From an uncultured Sulfurovum sp. (GTDB taxonomy: Bacteria; Campylobacterota; Campylobacteria; Campylobacterales; Sulfurovaceae): DNA of 64,000 bases. Positions 8,876-17,750 of the stretch are shown in pieces (position 1 is the first letter of the stretch; each line of letters begins with the position of its first letter). Position numbers and translations under genes: made by a program. The notes under the pieces are model-generated. The model was given only the letters and a program-made list of their open reading frames with translations. It was not told the origin of the DNA and made no database searches. The DNA lies in assembly GCA_902727915.1 (NCBI GenBank), contig CACVAU010000052.1:36397-100396 (forward strand). Reading direction: 5' to 3'.

Positions 8876-10183
8876 TTAAGAAGTCTTCTTACCTAACCAT
8901 TGAGAAAAAGAAAAACGATTATCAAAGCCTTGAGAAACAGTTAGGTAAGAAGCTCTATAGTCCCAATTATGAGAGCCAATCCCCCACTCGCTGTCTTCAC
9001 TACTGTTTAACGAATAGAAATAACCTCCCGTTTTTAAAAGCCTATCTATCGCTTTTAAATAATAGTTTAAATACTCTTCTGACATAAAAGCCAAAGAAGA
9101 AGCATTAACTACCAAGTCCACACTTTTTTCTTTTAAATAATCCAATACAAAAGGTGGAATAATAATAAAATCATAATTATCAATCACCTCATCTAAATTA
9201 TCTAAGTGAGGATAAATATCTTCAAGTAGCGCTATTTTCTTATTAGGAAAATTATATTTTAAATAGTAAGCCGTCAAAAAGAGGGTCTCGGGTAAATCTA
9301 AAAGTATTTGACAAGCATTTGGAGTATATGCATTCAAAAGTCTAGCAGAACCTCCAAAACCACAACCAATGTCTAAAATCACTTCACGTTTCTCTAAAGA
9401 AAAAGAAATATGCTTTACTAAATCATTAGTAATCACCATATGCTGAATAAGCTGTTCACTCAACTTCTTTCCTCTGTAATTAATACTTAAATAGTTACCA
9501 GCTGTACTTTCACTTAGAGAAGACAAAAGTGTATTGTCAATTCTAAATGCATAACGATGATAATCTAAAACCAAATCAATAGCTGTCAAATAACTTTTTG
9601 TATAAGTATCTTCTTTACTAATATAGGGATATTGATTATTAAATATTTTAGAATATATCTTAGAGTCAGCTCTAAAATTTTCTAAATTTTTTTTAATAAT
9701 CTTATGATTTTCATCAAAAAATAGTGTTCTAAACTCTTTTGAGATTCTATCCCATTCATTTGAAATATCTTTTTTATCATTATTGTGTTGATAAAAAAGT
9801 AGAAATGAATTGGCTATTTTTTCATAATAAGCATCATCTATTTTTGTTTTAGTTGTATTCACCATAGGTGACTTAGGATAAAGTATTTGAGCTGAACCTT
9901 TTTCATAAAGCTTGACATAGTCCATAGGTTCATCAAATCCATCTATATTAATACTTTTTTTACAAATTTTCTCTTTTGTAATTAACGCAATTACTTCTTT
10001 TGTGGCAAAAAAGAAACGACCTAGAAAAGAGTAAAAAAGCATCGACTCATAAGGACAACGATGTGCCTTAAACTTATGTAAAATAAACTGTGAATTTTTT
10101 TGATAAATAATTTTATTATAAAACTCAATTAAAACGCGTCTCAAAAATATAAAACGTTCCTTACACCATCGTAGATAAATCAT
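8876..10183 (-). CDS. Putative sugar O-methyltransferase
   Basis: A SAM-dependent methyltransferase with a long N-terminal region. EVILDIGCGFGGSARLL is motif I for SAM binding, followed by ILLDLPETLFLTAYYL and LLKTGGYFYSLN. It resembles the putative sugar O-methyltransferase family found in LPS and capsule clusters, so it probably caps or modifies a sugar. The reading frame can be opened further up to a TTG at 10228, which would overlap the upstream gene by 25 bases; I prefer the ATG at 10183 because AAGGA lies 7 bases before it and the overlap disappears, giving 435 residues. It is the last gene of a three- or four-gene minus-strand run with the polymerase, SGNH and MBOAT genes. Confidence 0.7.
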   Translation of the reverse strand: MIYLRWCKERFIFLRRVLIEFYNKIIYQKNSQFILHKFKAHRCPYESMLFYSFLGRFFFATKEVIALITKEKICKKSINIDGFDEPMDYVKLYEKGSAQILYPKSPMVNTTKTKIDDAYYEKIANSFLLFYQHNNDKKDISNEWDRISKEFRTLFFDENHKIIKKNLENFRADSKIYSKIFNNQYPYISKEDTYTKSYLTAIDLVLDYHRYAFRIDNTLLSSLSESTAGNYLSINYRGKKLSEQLIQHMVITNDLVKHISFSLEKREVILDIGCGFGGSARLLNAYTPNACQILLDLPETLFLTAYYLKYNFPNKKIALLEDIYPHLDNLDEVIDNYDFIIIPPFVLDYLKEKSVDLVVNASSLAFMSEEYLNYYLKAIDRLLKTGGYFYSLNSSEDSEWGIGSHNWDYRASYLTVSQGFDNRFSFSQWLGKKTS

Positions 10184-10203
10184 ATTCATATCCTTATATA
10201 AAT

Positions 10204-11181
10204 TTATAATATTGTTAACTGTAGCCAATATTTAAATGAATACAGATTATAGAAAAAAAGTGAAAGATATGTTCCTTGTTTAAAATGTTTTGGTAAAAAA
10301 CTAATGGCCACTATGGTAATAGGCATCGTAACAGCAACATAACGAGCAGCAAATATATTCAGTATGGATGCAAAAAAGAAAAAACTCAAAATTGTAATCG
10401 CATAAGCTACTAGTATACGTTTTTTATTATCTGAAAAATCTCCAAAAGTACCAATAATAATTGCGATAATAAACCAAGTAATTGAATAACTGATAGAGCT
10501 ACCAGAAATATATTCATCATATCCAGCATGTCTATCCCCTAAAAAAGTTAATAATGCATTACTTCCAAACTTCATAAACAGTGCTATAAACAGTGCTGTA
10601 AAAATAGCAATAAGGTAATATTTTTTATCTTCTACTTTTAAATTTAATCGATAAAGAAGATAATAAATTCCGTAAAAAACAGGCATAGATATATGAATTA
10701 GGACTGCCATAATCAATAAAATAATTACCAATGTTTTTTTACTTGTATCTTTTATATAGATATCATAAGCAACTAAGACTAAAGAAAAGGCAACAGCAAT
10801 TCGTATTTGAGCTAAAAACATATCAACCATCATTGGTGTTAATAAAAATAACATGGCTACATAAAACTCAACATGTCGAATTAAAAATGATACATAAAAG
10901 AAAATGGTTAAAAATGAGATAAAATATAAAACAGCTCTATAGTCTGTAAAAACATCTCCTATAAATACTATCACTAACTTCCATAATGGTTCACTCATTA
11001 ACCATTTAATACCAAAATAAGTAGCTTCTTTACCCCCTTCCTGCAAATAAACAATTCGAGCTAAATAAGCATGAATATCAACGAATTCTCTACCAATAAA
11101 ATCAGTCCAAGGAATGGCATAAACGTAAATTAAAGCATACAGTAAAGAGAGTATCCAATTAACATAGTTCTTACTTACCAC
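10204..11181 (-). CDS. EpsG/Wzy-like polysaccharide polymerase
   Basis: A 325-residue membrane protein with about nine to ten membrane segments. The EpsG-family pattern is visible: QIRIAVAFSLVLVAYDIY around residue 125-142, followed by a short Lys-rich turn and the liHiS-type stretch AVLIHISMPVFYGIYYLL. EpsG proteins are Wzy-like and join repeat units in the periplasm. The frame starts at GTG 11181 and overlaps the upstream SGNH gene by 11 bases, so the two are co-translated. With the Wzx-like flippase at 954-2216 it completes the export and polymerisation pair expected for a Wzx/Wzy system. Polymerases are poorly conserved, so identity as the polymerase of this glycan is an inference. Confidence 0.65.
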   Translation of the reverse strand: MVSKNYVNWILSLLYALIYVYAIPWTDFIGREFVDIHAYLARIVYLQEGGKEATYFGIKWLMSEPLWKLVIVFIGDVFTDYRAVLYFISFLTIFFYVSFLIRHVEFYVAMLFLLTPMMVDMFLAQIRIAVAFSLVLVAYDIYIKDTSKKTLVIILLIMAVLIHISMPVFYGIYYLLYRLNLKVEDKKYYLIAIFTALFIALFMKFGSNALLTFLGDRHAGYDEYISGSSISYSITWFIIAIIIGTFGDFSDNKKRILVAYAITILSFFFFASILNIFAARYVAVTMPITIVAISFLPKHFKQGTYLSLFFYNLYSFKYWLQLTIL

Positions 11182-12187
11182 TCAAACTTCCCTTTTCTAT
11201 ATATTTTCCAAAATCATCTGGAACCTCTATATGCTTATCATCAAAAATTCGAGCTGCAATCAGCTTCGCTACTTGTGGTCTATAATGACTCGCTTCATAA
11301 TAATTACAATTATTTTGGGTTATTGAATTGTATCCAGTAAAATCATAAAAACTTGTTATTTCTGAAATATCTTTTAAATATTTATAATAATCTTCAAGAA
11401 TAAAAGTATCCATTTTATTCTGATTATGAGGTGAGGTGAAGACATGTAATGTAATGTCATTTTGCTTACATAACGCTACAATTCTTCTAAGTGACTTCAT
11501 ACTAAATTCTGCCGTTGTATATTTTCTTATTCTTCTATTTTTATTATGAAAACTAGAAACATTTTTAACATACTCAACACAATTTTCGACTAAACTTGCT
11601 TCTTTAGCTTTTAAAGACCATGTGCCTGTTCCAATATTTCGTTGCTTAGTCTTTCTATTTTCGATATTATCCATAACTTTTGTTCTTGTATTCATGGGAA
11701 AAAAACCAAACAAATATTTCATATAATAAAAAGTTGTAAAAGTATCAGTAACTTCAGGATGTAACTTACAAAGATAATCAGATTCTTGTTTTCCATAAAT
11801 ATTCATGTCATCAAGATCAAGTTGTAAATATAAAGTCTTAATAGGATATTTTTCTTTAAGAAAAAACTCTAAATGTGACTGATAATCATGTAAATTACCA
11901 GAGCTTAATGTAAAGTTATAAAATTTTGAATTAAGTACATACTTTTCAATGGTTTCAGGTTCTGTTGTACCAATTCGACTTGAACCAAAAAGGTATGCAT
12001 TAAATTTATGATGATTTTTTTTAATATATTCTATTTTTACAAAACGTTCATTCATTTGCACTTGATAAGGAAATACATTAGAACCAAAAACCCTAAACGG
12101 ATCAACAATATAATTAACAAGTCCTAATAAGACAAAATTAATAAACATAAAAAAAACAACCCAAATAATCCACTGAAGATTACGCAT
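11171..12187 (-). CDS. Membrane-anchored SGNH-like protein, MBOAT partner 3
   Basis: A 338-residue protein with one N-terminal membrane segment (about residues 6-27) followed by NYIVDPFRVFG, a layout shared with the protein at 3684-4775. AYLFGSSRIGT gives the candidate nucleophile S69/S70. The C-terminal pair reads E298-x-x-H301 (YYEASHYRP), where the usual SGNH residue is Asp, so activity is less sure. It lies 16 bases after MBOAT copy 3 on the same strand, as the other two partners follow their MBOAT genes, and overlaps the polymerase gene by 11 bases. The role in glycan acylation is inferred from fold motif and position. Confidence 0.6.
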   Translation of the reverse strand: MRNLQWIIWVVFFMFINFVLLGLVNYIVDPFRVFGSNVFPYQVQMNERFVKIEYIKKNHHKFNAYLFGSSRIGTTEPETIEKYVLNSKFYNFTLSSGNLHDYQSHLEFFLKEKYPIKTLYLQLDLDDMNIYGKQESDYLCKLHPEVTDTFTTFYYMKYLFGFFPMNTRTKVMDNIENRKTKQRNIGTGTWSLKAKEASLVENCVEYVKNVSSFHNKNRRIRKYTTAEFSMKSLRRIVALCKQNDITLHVFTSPHNQNKMDTFILEDYYKYLKDISEITSFYDFTGYNSITQNNCNYYEASHYRPQVAKLIAARIFDDKHIEVPDDFGKYIEKGSLSGK

Positions 12188-12203
12188 AAAACTAATCCTT
12201 TCT

Positions 12204-13655
12204 TTAAAAATTAAAATACAAAAATTCAGAAACAGAATTTAGACCAACAATAGCTGAACTCAATAAAAAAGCTATAAAAAATGCTGTTTTATAAGTCAAT
12301 TGAAAAGCTTGTAATTGTTCAGAAGCATTCTTAGTACCTAATGTAATAAAAAATCCAAGTAGTAACCATATAAACAAATAATCACCAACCCCTGAAGTTG
12401 CTATATTTGCACAAAAAAATCCAAAACTTACACCAAATTCTTCTAAAAATCCTAAACTACTCATTAATACACGAGGTAGCACAATATAATCTAACGAAAA
12501 CATAGCCTCTAAAACCTTCAAAGCATCATCCCATTCTTTAGCCCTAAAAAATATCCAAGAAATATTAATAAAGTTAAAGGTTATAAACCATGCCAACCAA
12601 GTCCACAATTTAAAGCCTAAGTTAGACCAAACCCTATGAATAACCAAAGCAGTACCATGTAAAAAACCCCAAAAAAGAAAAGTCCAACCAGCACCATGCC
12701 AAAGACCACCTAAAATAAAAGTAATCATAAGATTACTGTAGGTAAAAAGCTCTCCTTTTCTGTTTCCCCCAAGAGGAATATAAATATAATCTCGTAAGAA
12801 TCTACTAAGGGTAATGTGCCAACGTCTCCAAAAGTCTTGTATGCTCAATGCCTTATAGGGTGAATTAAAGTTAATAGGTAGCTTTATATTGAACAAAAGA
12901 GCAATCCCTATTGCCATGTCTGTGTACCCTGAAAAATCAAAATAGAGCTGAAATGTATAAGAGAGAGAGGTTACCCATGCTTCTATCATATTAAGCGTTA
13001 TCGAGACGTCAAAGCCTTGTGTTGCCCAAATCGAAAAAGTATCAGCAATAACTACTTTTTTAAAAAGACCTATTGCAAATATAAAAAGTCCCATCGCAAT
13101 ATTTCTAGAATTCACATAATTATTTTTAACAAATTGAGGCATCATCTCTTTATGATGGACAATAGGTCCTGCTATAAGTTGAGGAAAGAAAGTCACAAAG
13201 AGGGCATAGTTTAAAAAATCATACTCTTTGGTTTCACCCCGATAAGAATCAACCAAATAAGCAACCTGCTGAAACGTAAAAAATGAGATCGCAAGAGGTA
13301 AAGCCAAATATAAAAGCTGAGTATCTGAATTAAATAATATATTAAAGTTTTCAATAAAAAAATCATAATATTTGAAATAAGCTAACAATGATAAATTAAA
13401 AAATATACCTATGATTAATATTTTCTTTTTATGTCTAACATTAAATTTTAAAAATCTACCAATAGCATAATTAAAGCTCATTGAGGCAAGTATTATAGGT
13501 AAGTATAGTATATTCCACCAACCATAAAAAAACAATGAGGCACTAACTAAAAACCATTTACTCAATCTATTTTTTTCAATATAATTTAAATAAAAATAAA
13601 ATATAAAAACTAAAGGTAAAAAAGCAAAAATAAACTCATAACTATTAAATAACAT
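12204..13655 (-). CDS. MBOAT O-acyltransferase, copy 3
   Basis: A 483-residue AlgI-type membrane O-acyltransferase with the DFWRRWHITLSRFL block and the catalytic histidine at 320 in GGLWHGAGW. The frame can open at a TTG at 13658, but the ATG one codon later (13655) has AGGA at a better distance. Residues about 225-387 are encoded by DNA matching copy 2 at 485 of 488 positions, and residues about 140-173 by an identical 104-bp tract. The C-terminal part differs from copy 2 and is longer, with an inserted Gly/Phe-rich stretch near residues 400-435. It leads a minus-strand operon with the SGNH partner, the polymerase and the methyltransferase. Confidence 0.9.
   Translation of the reverse strand: MLFNSYEFIFAFLPLVFIFYFYLNYIEKNRLSKWFLVSASLFFYGWWNILYLPIILASMSFNYAIGRFLKFNVRHKKKILIIGIFFNLSLLAYFKYYDFFIENFNILFNSDTQLLYLALPLAISFFTFQQVAYLVDSYRGETKEYDFLNYALFVTFFPQLIAGPIVHHKEMMPQFVKNNYVNSRNIAMGLFIFAIGLFKKVVIADTFSIWATQGFDVSITLNMIEAWVTSLSYTFQLYFDFSGYTDMAIGIALLFNIKLPINFNSPYKALSIQDFWRRWHITLSRFLRDYIYIPLGGNRKGELFTYSNLMITFILGGLWHGAGWTFLFWGFLHGTALVIHRVWSNLGFKLWTWLAWFITFNFINISWIFFRAKEWDDALKVLEAMFSLDYIVLPRVLMSSLGFLEEFGVSFGFFCANIATSGVGDYLFIWLLLGFFITLGTKNASEQLQAFQLTYKTAFFIAFLLSSAIVGLNSVSEFLYFNF
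12496..12983 (-). repeat. 488-bp inverted repeat arm, MBOAT copy 3
   Basis: Partner of 7166-7653, with three mismatches: one in the strand start near the tryptophan-threonine codons, one silent-looking change in the Phe-Asn stretch and one Phe/Leu change in the Ser-Asn-x-Gly stretch. The near absence of silent changes, against clear divergence on both sides, argues for a recent exchange. Confidence 0.92.
13135..13238 (-). repeat. 104-bp inverted repeat arm, MBOAT copy 3
   Basis: Identical to the reverse complement of 6905-7008. Encodes the segment running into the LIAGPIVHHKEMMPQF block, which is conserved in all three MBOAT copies at protein level but identical in DNA only between copies 2 and 3. 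Confidence 0.9.
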
Positions 13656-13680
13656 CAAATTCCTATTTTATTATATTTTT

Positions 13681-13716
13681 TTTTGTTATATTATTATAAC
13701 AAAACTATGCTATAAT
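13681..13716 (+). promoter_or_regulatory. Divergent promoter with inverted repeat
   Basis: The gap between MBOAT copy 3 (minus) and the secreted protein gene (plus) holds a perfect 10-bp inverted repeat, 13681-13690 and 13695-13704, with a 4-base spacer, and immediately after it an extended -10 element: TG at 13708-13709 and TATAAT at 13711-13716. That promoter would start transcription about 15 bases before the ATG at 13737. The repeat is A/T only except for one G-C pair, so it could be an operator or simply a curved AT-rich element. Confidence 0.55.
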
Positions 13717-13736
13717 TGGAAGAAAAAAGGCATAAC

Positions 13737-14942
13737 ATGAAAAAAATAATTTTTTTAGGCTTTCTACTTTTATCACCTCTTCTTTCTAATCAAAAACATC
13801 TTATTTTAGCAGAAGGCAATGGATGGTTTCCACATATGGCAAAGAACCTTGTCGCAAACCATGAGCGTATCTCCAAGTTGCCATTCTCTGGATTTATCAT
13901 GGTTGGTAATCGATATACTAACTTGGTCATGGATAACAAAAGAAACTTAACATATGAATATGTGTGGAATGAAGTTAAAGCGATGCAAGGACTCTATAAA
14001 AAACAAAAACATAACTTCTTACAAGTCAATATACTTTCACCTGGTGATTTCTGGGATGTAAAAGCTTGGCAACAAGTTACTCATAATTTTGGCGTTATTG
14101 CAAAAGTAGCACGAGACTTAGGCTTTAAAGGTATAGTATTTGATGATGAAGCCTATAATAAAAGTGCTAAAAGCATGTTAAACTTTAAATTTCCAACTAT
14201 TAATGAAGTACAAGCTAACCCTAAAAAATATACTGAATGGGAAAAGAAAGGTGCTGAACATCCATGGGTTGATAAAAATTCTTATAGAAACCCTCACTAC
14301 ACTTTTAAAGAACATATAGAAAAAATTACCTTTCATTTTAAAAATATCATGCAAACAATGGTTAAAAATTATCCTAATATAGAAGTATTAGTATATTTAG
14401 GTCCATCACTATCACATGTAAATTCAAATAAAAAGCATCCAATTGTTGTGGATTTAGGTCGTCCAAGAAATCATGAATTTCATGGAGCTATATTTCTAGG
14501 TCTGAAACAAGGACTAAATAATCAAGCATCCCTACATGATATGGGAGAAAGTTATAAATATCGTGAAAATAAACACTTCAAAAATGCTTATGAATGGAGA
14601 AAATATGGTATTGCAAAAGATGAATCTAATAACAAATTAAATCAAAACTATCAATGGAGTATTCCAAAAAGTGAACGTGCTACTTGGTCAAATGAAATTA
14701 AAATAGGATTTATGGTCTCTAATAAAGGTCAAAAAAGTACGGTAGATGGCTTCACTACGCTTCATAAATCAACACTGAATGATATTGAACAAACTTTAAA
14801 AAAAGCATTAAACTTTTCTGATAAATATGTTATTTATTACTCTCGTGAACAAGATTGGCTCTTACCCAATCAAAAATATCCTCTTCCTAGCACATGGATG
14901 AAGATGATGCAAAAAGTTTATAAAAATAAATCAAATCAATAA
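13737..14942 (+). CDS. Secreted protein, possible TIM-barrel glycoside hydrolase
   Basis: A 401-residue protein from the ATG at 13737, which has AAGG 6 bases before it; a TTG at 13716 is in frame but would spoil the signal peptide. Residues 1-20 look like a cleavable signal peptide (MKKIIFLGFLLLSPLLSN). The rest alternates short strands and helices. GFKGIVFDDEAY near residue 136-147 places two Asp and a Glu at the end of a beta strand, like the catalytic acids of many barrel glycosidases. I do not recognise the family. Its place among glycan genes suggests a periplasmic enzyme that trims or degrades the polymer, as AlgL or PslG do (inference). Its end overlaps the convergent GT4 gene by 12 bases. 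Confidence 0.45.
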   Translation: MKKIIFLGFLLLSPLLSNQKHLILAEGNGWFPHMAKNLVANHERISKLPFSGFIMVGNRYTNLVMDNKRNLTYEYVWNEVKAMQGLYKKQKHNFLQVNILSPGDFWDVKAWQQVTHNFGVIAKVARDLGFKGIVFDDEAYNKSAKSMLNFKFPTINEVQANPKKYTEWEKKGAEHPWVDKNSYRNPHYTFKEHIEKITFHFKNIMQTMVKNYPNIEVLVYLGPSLSHVNSNKKHPIVVDLGRPRNHEFHGAIFLGLKQGLNNQASLHDMGESYKYRENKHFKNAYEWRKYGIAKDESNNKLNQNYQWSIPKSERATWSNEIKIGFMVSNKGQKSTVDGFTTLHKSTLNDIEQTLKKALNFSDKYVIYYSREQDWLLPNQKYPLPSTWMKMMQKVYKNKSNQ

Positions 14943-16034
14943 GTCTAAATACTTATTGATTACAAGTTTTTCATCAAACTCTCTCTTAATTTTAAGCCTA
15001 CTTTGTCGTCCCATTTCTGATTTTTCTTCATCAGTTAATGCTAAAAACATCTCTATTTTCAATTTTAAATCTTCCCATGACCTAGGTTCACAAATATAGC
15101 CGTTTATTCCATGGTCAACCACATCACGACAACCCACATTATCAGTCGTAATAATAGGTTTAGCCGAACTTCCACTTTCCAATAAAGTTTTTGGTGTACC
15201 TTCTCTATAATAAGAAGGCAAAACAACACAATCAGCAGACTGAATGACTTCATCAACTTTGTCACTGACCCCTAAATAATTAATAACCCCTTCTTCTATC
15301 CAGCTATCCATTTCACTGCTTGTAATGGCTCCTGGATTTTCTACATCTAAAAATCCTAAAAGACAAAATTCAGCATTAGGATATATTTTTTTAACTTCTC
15401 TAGCAGCTTGTACATATTCAGCAATGCCTTTTTCCCAAATCATTCTTGCGATTAAAAGAAATCTAATCTTATTACTTGGTTGCTTGTATTGTGGTTTAAA
15501 TCGGTTGGTATCCACCCCTGAACCAGGTAAAACATCACACTTTAATGAGTTAATAATTCCTTTCTCTGTAAAAAAATTAAAATCTTCTTTATTTTGGAAA
15601 AATACCCTGTCAGCACGATGCTGTGATACTTTATACATAAGTTTTGCGATTTTAGTTATAATATTTTCTTTAATAAAGAGTGTGCCTAACCCTGCAATAT
15701 TGTTAATCATTTTAATTTTCAAAATTTGTGCCACCAATGAACCGTAAATATTTGGCTTAATGGTATATTGACATAAAACATCTGGAGAAATTTCCTTAAA
15801 TAATTTATAAAATGCATATGTGGTTTTTAAATCTTCAATAGGATTAATACCTTGTGCATTCATTTTAATATCATGAAACTCAAACCCTGCATCAATAATT
15901 TTTTGGCTGTATCTATCATGAGGAGCAATCGCAATCACCTCATAGCCAGCATCTTTCATCGCATACATTAACGATAAACGAAAATTATATAGATTCCAAG
16001 ATAAATTTGAAATAATCGCAATCTTTTTTTTCAT
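14931..16034 (-). CDS. GT4-family glycosyltransferase
   Basis: A 367-residue GT-B fold enzyme of family GT4. The N-terminal domain begins with IAIISNLSWNLYNFRLSL; CQYTIKPNIYGS near residues 88-98 is typical of the PglA/Cap1E-like group; the C-terminal domain has the retaining E-x7-E pair at E278 and E286 in REGTPKTLLESG. It transfers a nucleotide-activated sugar to an undecaprenyl-linked acceptor on the cytoplasmic face. It is transcribed on its own, convergent with the secreted protein gene, and is the only glycosyltransferase in the window, so others for this glycan must lie elsewhere, probably left of base 1. The ATG at 16034 has GGAG about 8 bases upstream. Confidence 0.85.
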   Translation of the reverse strand: MKKKIAIISNLSWNLYNFRLSLMYAMKDAGYEVIAIAPHDRYSQKIIDAGFEFHDIKMNAQGINPIEDLKTTYAFYKLFKEISPDVLCQYTIKPNIYGSLVAQILKIKMINNIAGLGTLFIKENIITKIAKLMYKVSQHRADRVFFQNKEDFNFFTEKGIINSLKCDVLPGSGVDTNRFKPQYKQPSNKIRFLLIARMIWEKGIAEYVQAAREVKKIYPNAEFCLLGFLDVENPGAITSSEMDSWIEEGVINYLGVSDKVDEVIQSADCVVLPSYYREGTPKTLLESGSSAKPIITTDNVGCRDVVDHGINGYICEPRSWEDLKLKIEMFLALTDEEKSEMGRQSRLKIKREFDEKLVINKYLDLLI

Positions 16035-16190
16035 GTACTTCTCCAGTAATTTAATAGGATATAATATTATACAACATAATAATTATTAACAAGATTATTT
16101 TTTAACATGAATAGATTATAGTAGTAAAAAATTAAAACAATATTTTTTTATTTATTTATTTTTAAGTTTATAGAAGAAAGAGAAGAAAAA

Positions 16191-16227
16191 GATGTTTGTT
16201 TTGATACAAGGTATCAAAACAAACATC
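16191..16227 (-). terminator. Rho-independent terminator of the nuo operon
   Basis: Perfect 17-bp inverted repeat, 16191-16207 and 16211-16227, with a 3-base loop. It begins 14 bases after the nuoN stop codon on the minus strand and is followed, in that direction, by TTTTTCTTCTC. Stem, small loop and T tract all fit a factor-independent terminator for nuoG-N. The rest of the 16035-16241 gap is AT-rich with no gene that I can see. Confidence 0.85.
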
Positions 16228-16241
16228 CATGAAATTTTTAA

Positions 16242-17750
16242 TTAAATGCCGAAGTTAGACGCTTTAACCAAAGAAGTAATGTACTCAATTAGTGGATTAA
16301 CCATTAAAATTGATGCAACTGTAACAATAACAGCTAAAGCAAGAATTGTTAATAAAGGCTTAGATACATTATAGTATGTAGTCTCTTGTGTTACAGCCTC
16401 TGTAGGCTCTTTTAAGAACATAAAGACAATAAGTTTTAAATAGTAATAAGCAGCAATTGCTGAGTTAAGACCCATAACCACTGCCAACCAAATATATCCA
16501 GCATCAACTGTTGCCGACATAAGGTAAATTTTACCCCAGAACACAGAGAATGGTGGAACACCAGCTAAAGACAACATAAACAATGCCATAACCACAGCAC
16601 CCATTGGCATGATTCTAATCATTCCTGAGAACTTTTCATAAGGATGATCAAATCTTTCATGGTGAACCCTGTCTTTATGTCGACTAACCCATAACATAGC
16701 AAAAGCACCTAAGTTAGTAAACATAAACAGTGCATAGTATAAAAATACCCCTGTGTTTGCTTTATCTGTAGCCAGAGCAATGGCAACCATTACAAAACCA
16801 GCATGAGAAATAGATGAGTAAGCTAACATACGCTTAACATCCTGTTGTACCAATGCCATTAAGTTCGCAAGTGTCATGGTAATAACAGCTAGGAAAATAA
16901 TCATATTTTGTACCCATAAGATTTGAAGATCAATAAACATCTCAAAAATTCTCATAGAAACCACAAATGCTGCTACTTTAGGCACAACTGACATATAACC
17001 AGCTAATGGTGCCGAAGCTCCTTCATAAACATCTGGTGCCCAAGTATGGAAAGGGAAAAGAGACAGCTTAAAGGCAAATGCCGTTAACAATAACCCTGCT
17101 CCACCAAGCAATAAAATAGTAATACCAGGTTCATTCACTCTATCAGCAATCGCTGTGGCTATTTGACCCAATTCTAATGAACCAGATACAGCATAAAGTA
17201 CAGCTGAACCCATGGTAAAGAATGCAGCAGCTAAAGCACCCATTGTAAAATATTTAACAGCTGCCTCAAAAGAATTCGATCTGTTATGCATGGCTATTAA
17301 CGTATACAATGAAAGTGATGCCGTTTCAAGACCAACAAAAATCAAAATCAAGTTGTCTGAACTTACCATAAACTGGAAACCAGCTATCATAAACATAAAC
17401 AATGCAAAGAATTCAGGATAAGAATACTCATGGAACCTTTTTGAAGTTAATGCCAATGGTATAAATAAAATTGACGCAACTAAAATAAGAACCTGAGAGA
17501 TAATCGATACACCATCGATGAGCATCACATCAAAAAAACCTTTTTCACTGGCACCATACGTTAAGCTCAAAGTTACACCAAGGTCAACCAATAAAATAAG
17601 TACCGTTAACATAACATAAAGAGATTTATGAAGATTGTCTTTTATTAAGTCTATGAACAGAATCATTAAACCACCACCAATGGCTATAAGCATTGGCATC
17701 AGTGTCATTAAATTCAGTGATTCTAGCGAAATATTTACAGGTTCTAACAT
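16242..17750 (-). CDS. nuoN: NADH-quinone oxidoreductase subunit N
   Basis: A 502-residue antiporter-like membrane subunit of complex I, about 14 membrane segments. [15 protein letters not shown] carries the membrane Glu, [14 protein letters not shown] the segment before the broken helix, and [10 protein letters not shown] the lysine that forms the proton path. It pumps protons in the membrane arm. The ATG overlaps the stop of nuoM by one base, so translation is coupled. It is the last gene of the operon, followed by a strong terminator at 16191-16227. Confidence 0.95.
   Translation of the reverse strand: MLEPVNISLESLNLMTLMPMLIAIGGGLMILFIDLIKDNLHKSLYVMLTVLILLVDLGVTLSLTYGASEKGFFDVMLIDGVSIISQVLILVASILFIPLALTSKRFHEYSYPEFFALFMFMIAGFQFMVSSDNLILIFVGLETASLSLYTLIAMHNRSNSFEAAVKYFTMGALAAAFFTMGSAVLYAVSGSLELGQIATAIADRVNEPGITILLLGGAGLLLTAFAFKLSLFPFHTWAPDVYEGASAPLAGYMSVVPKVAAFVVSMRIFEMFIDLQILWVQNMIIFLAVITMTLANLMALVQQDVKRMLAYSSISHAGFVMVAIALATDKANTGVFLYYALFMFTNLGAFAMLWVSRHKDRVHHERFDHPYEKFSGMIRIMPMGAVVMALFMLSLAGVPPFSVFWGKIYLMSATVDAGYIWLAVVMGLNSAIAAYYYLKLIVFMFLKEPTEAVTQETTYYNVSKPLLTILALAVIVTVASILMVNPLIEYITSLVKASNFGI

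Noticed and set aside
10184..10228. Longer N-terminus for the methyltransferase, from TTG 10228
   Set aside because: It would overlap the polymerase gene by 25 bases and has no ribosome binding site, whereas ATG 10183 has AAGGA at 7 bases.
1..16034. Phase variation by homopolymer tracts, common in Campylobacterota surface genes
   Set aside because: No G or C run long enough for slippage was seen in the glycan genes. The inverted MBOAT repeats are a better candidate for variation.
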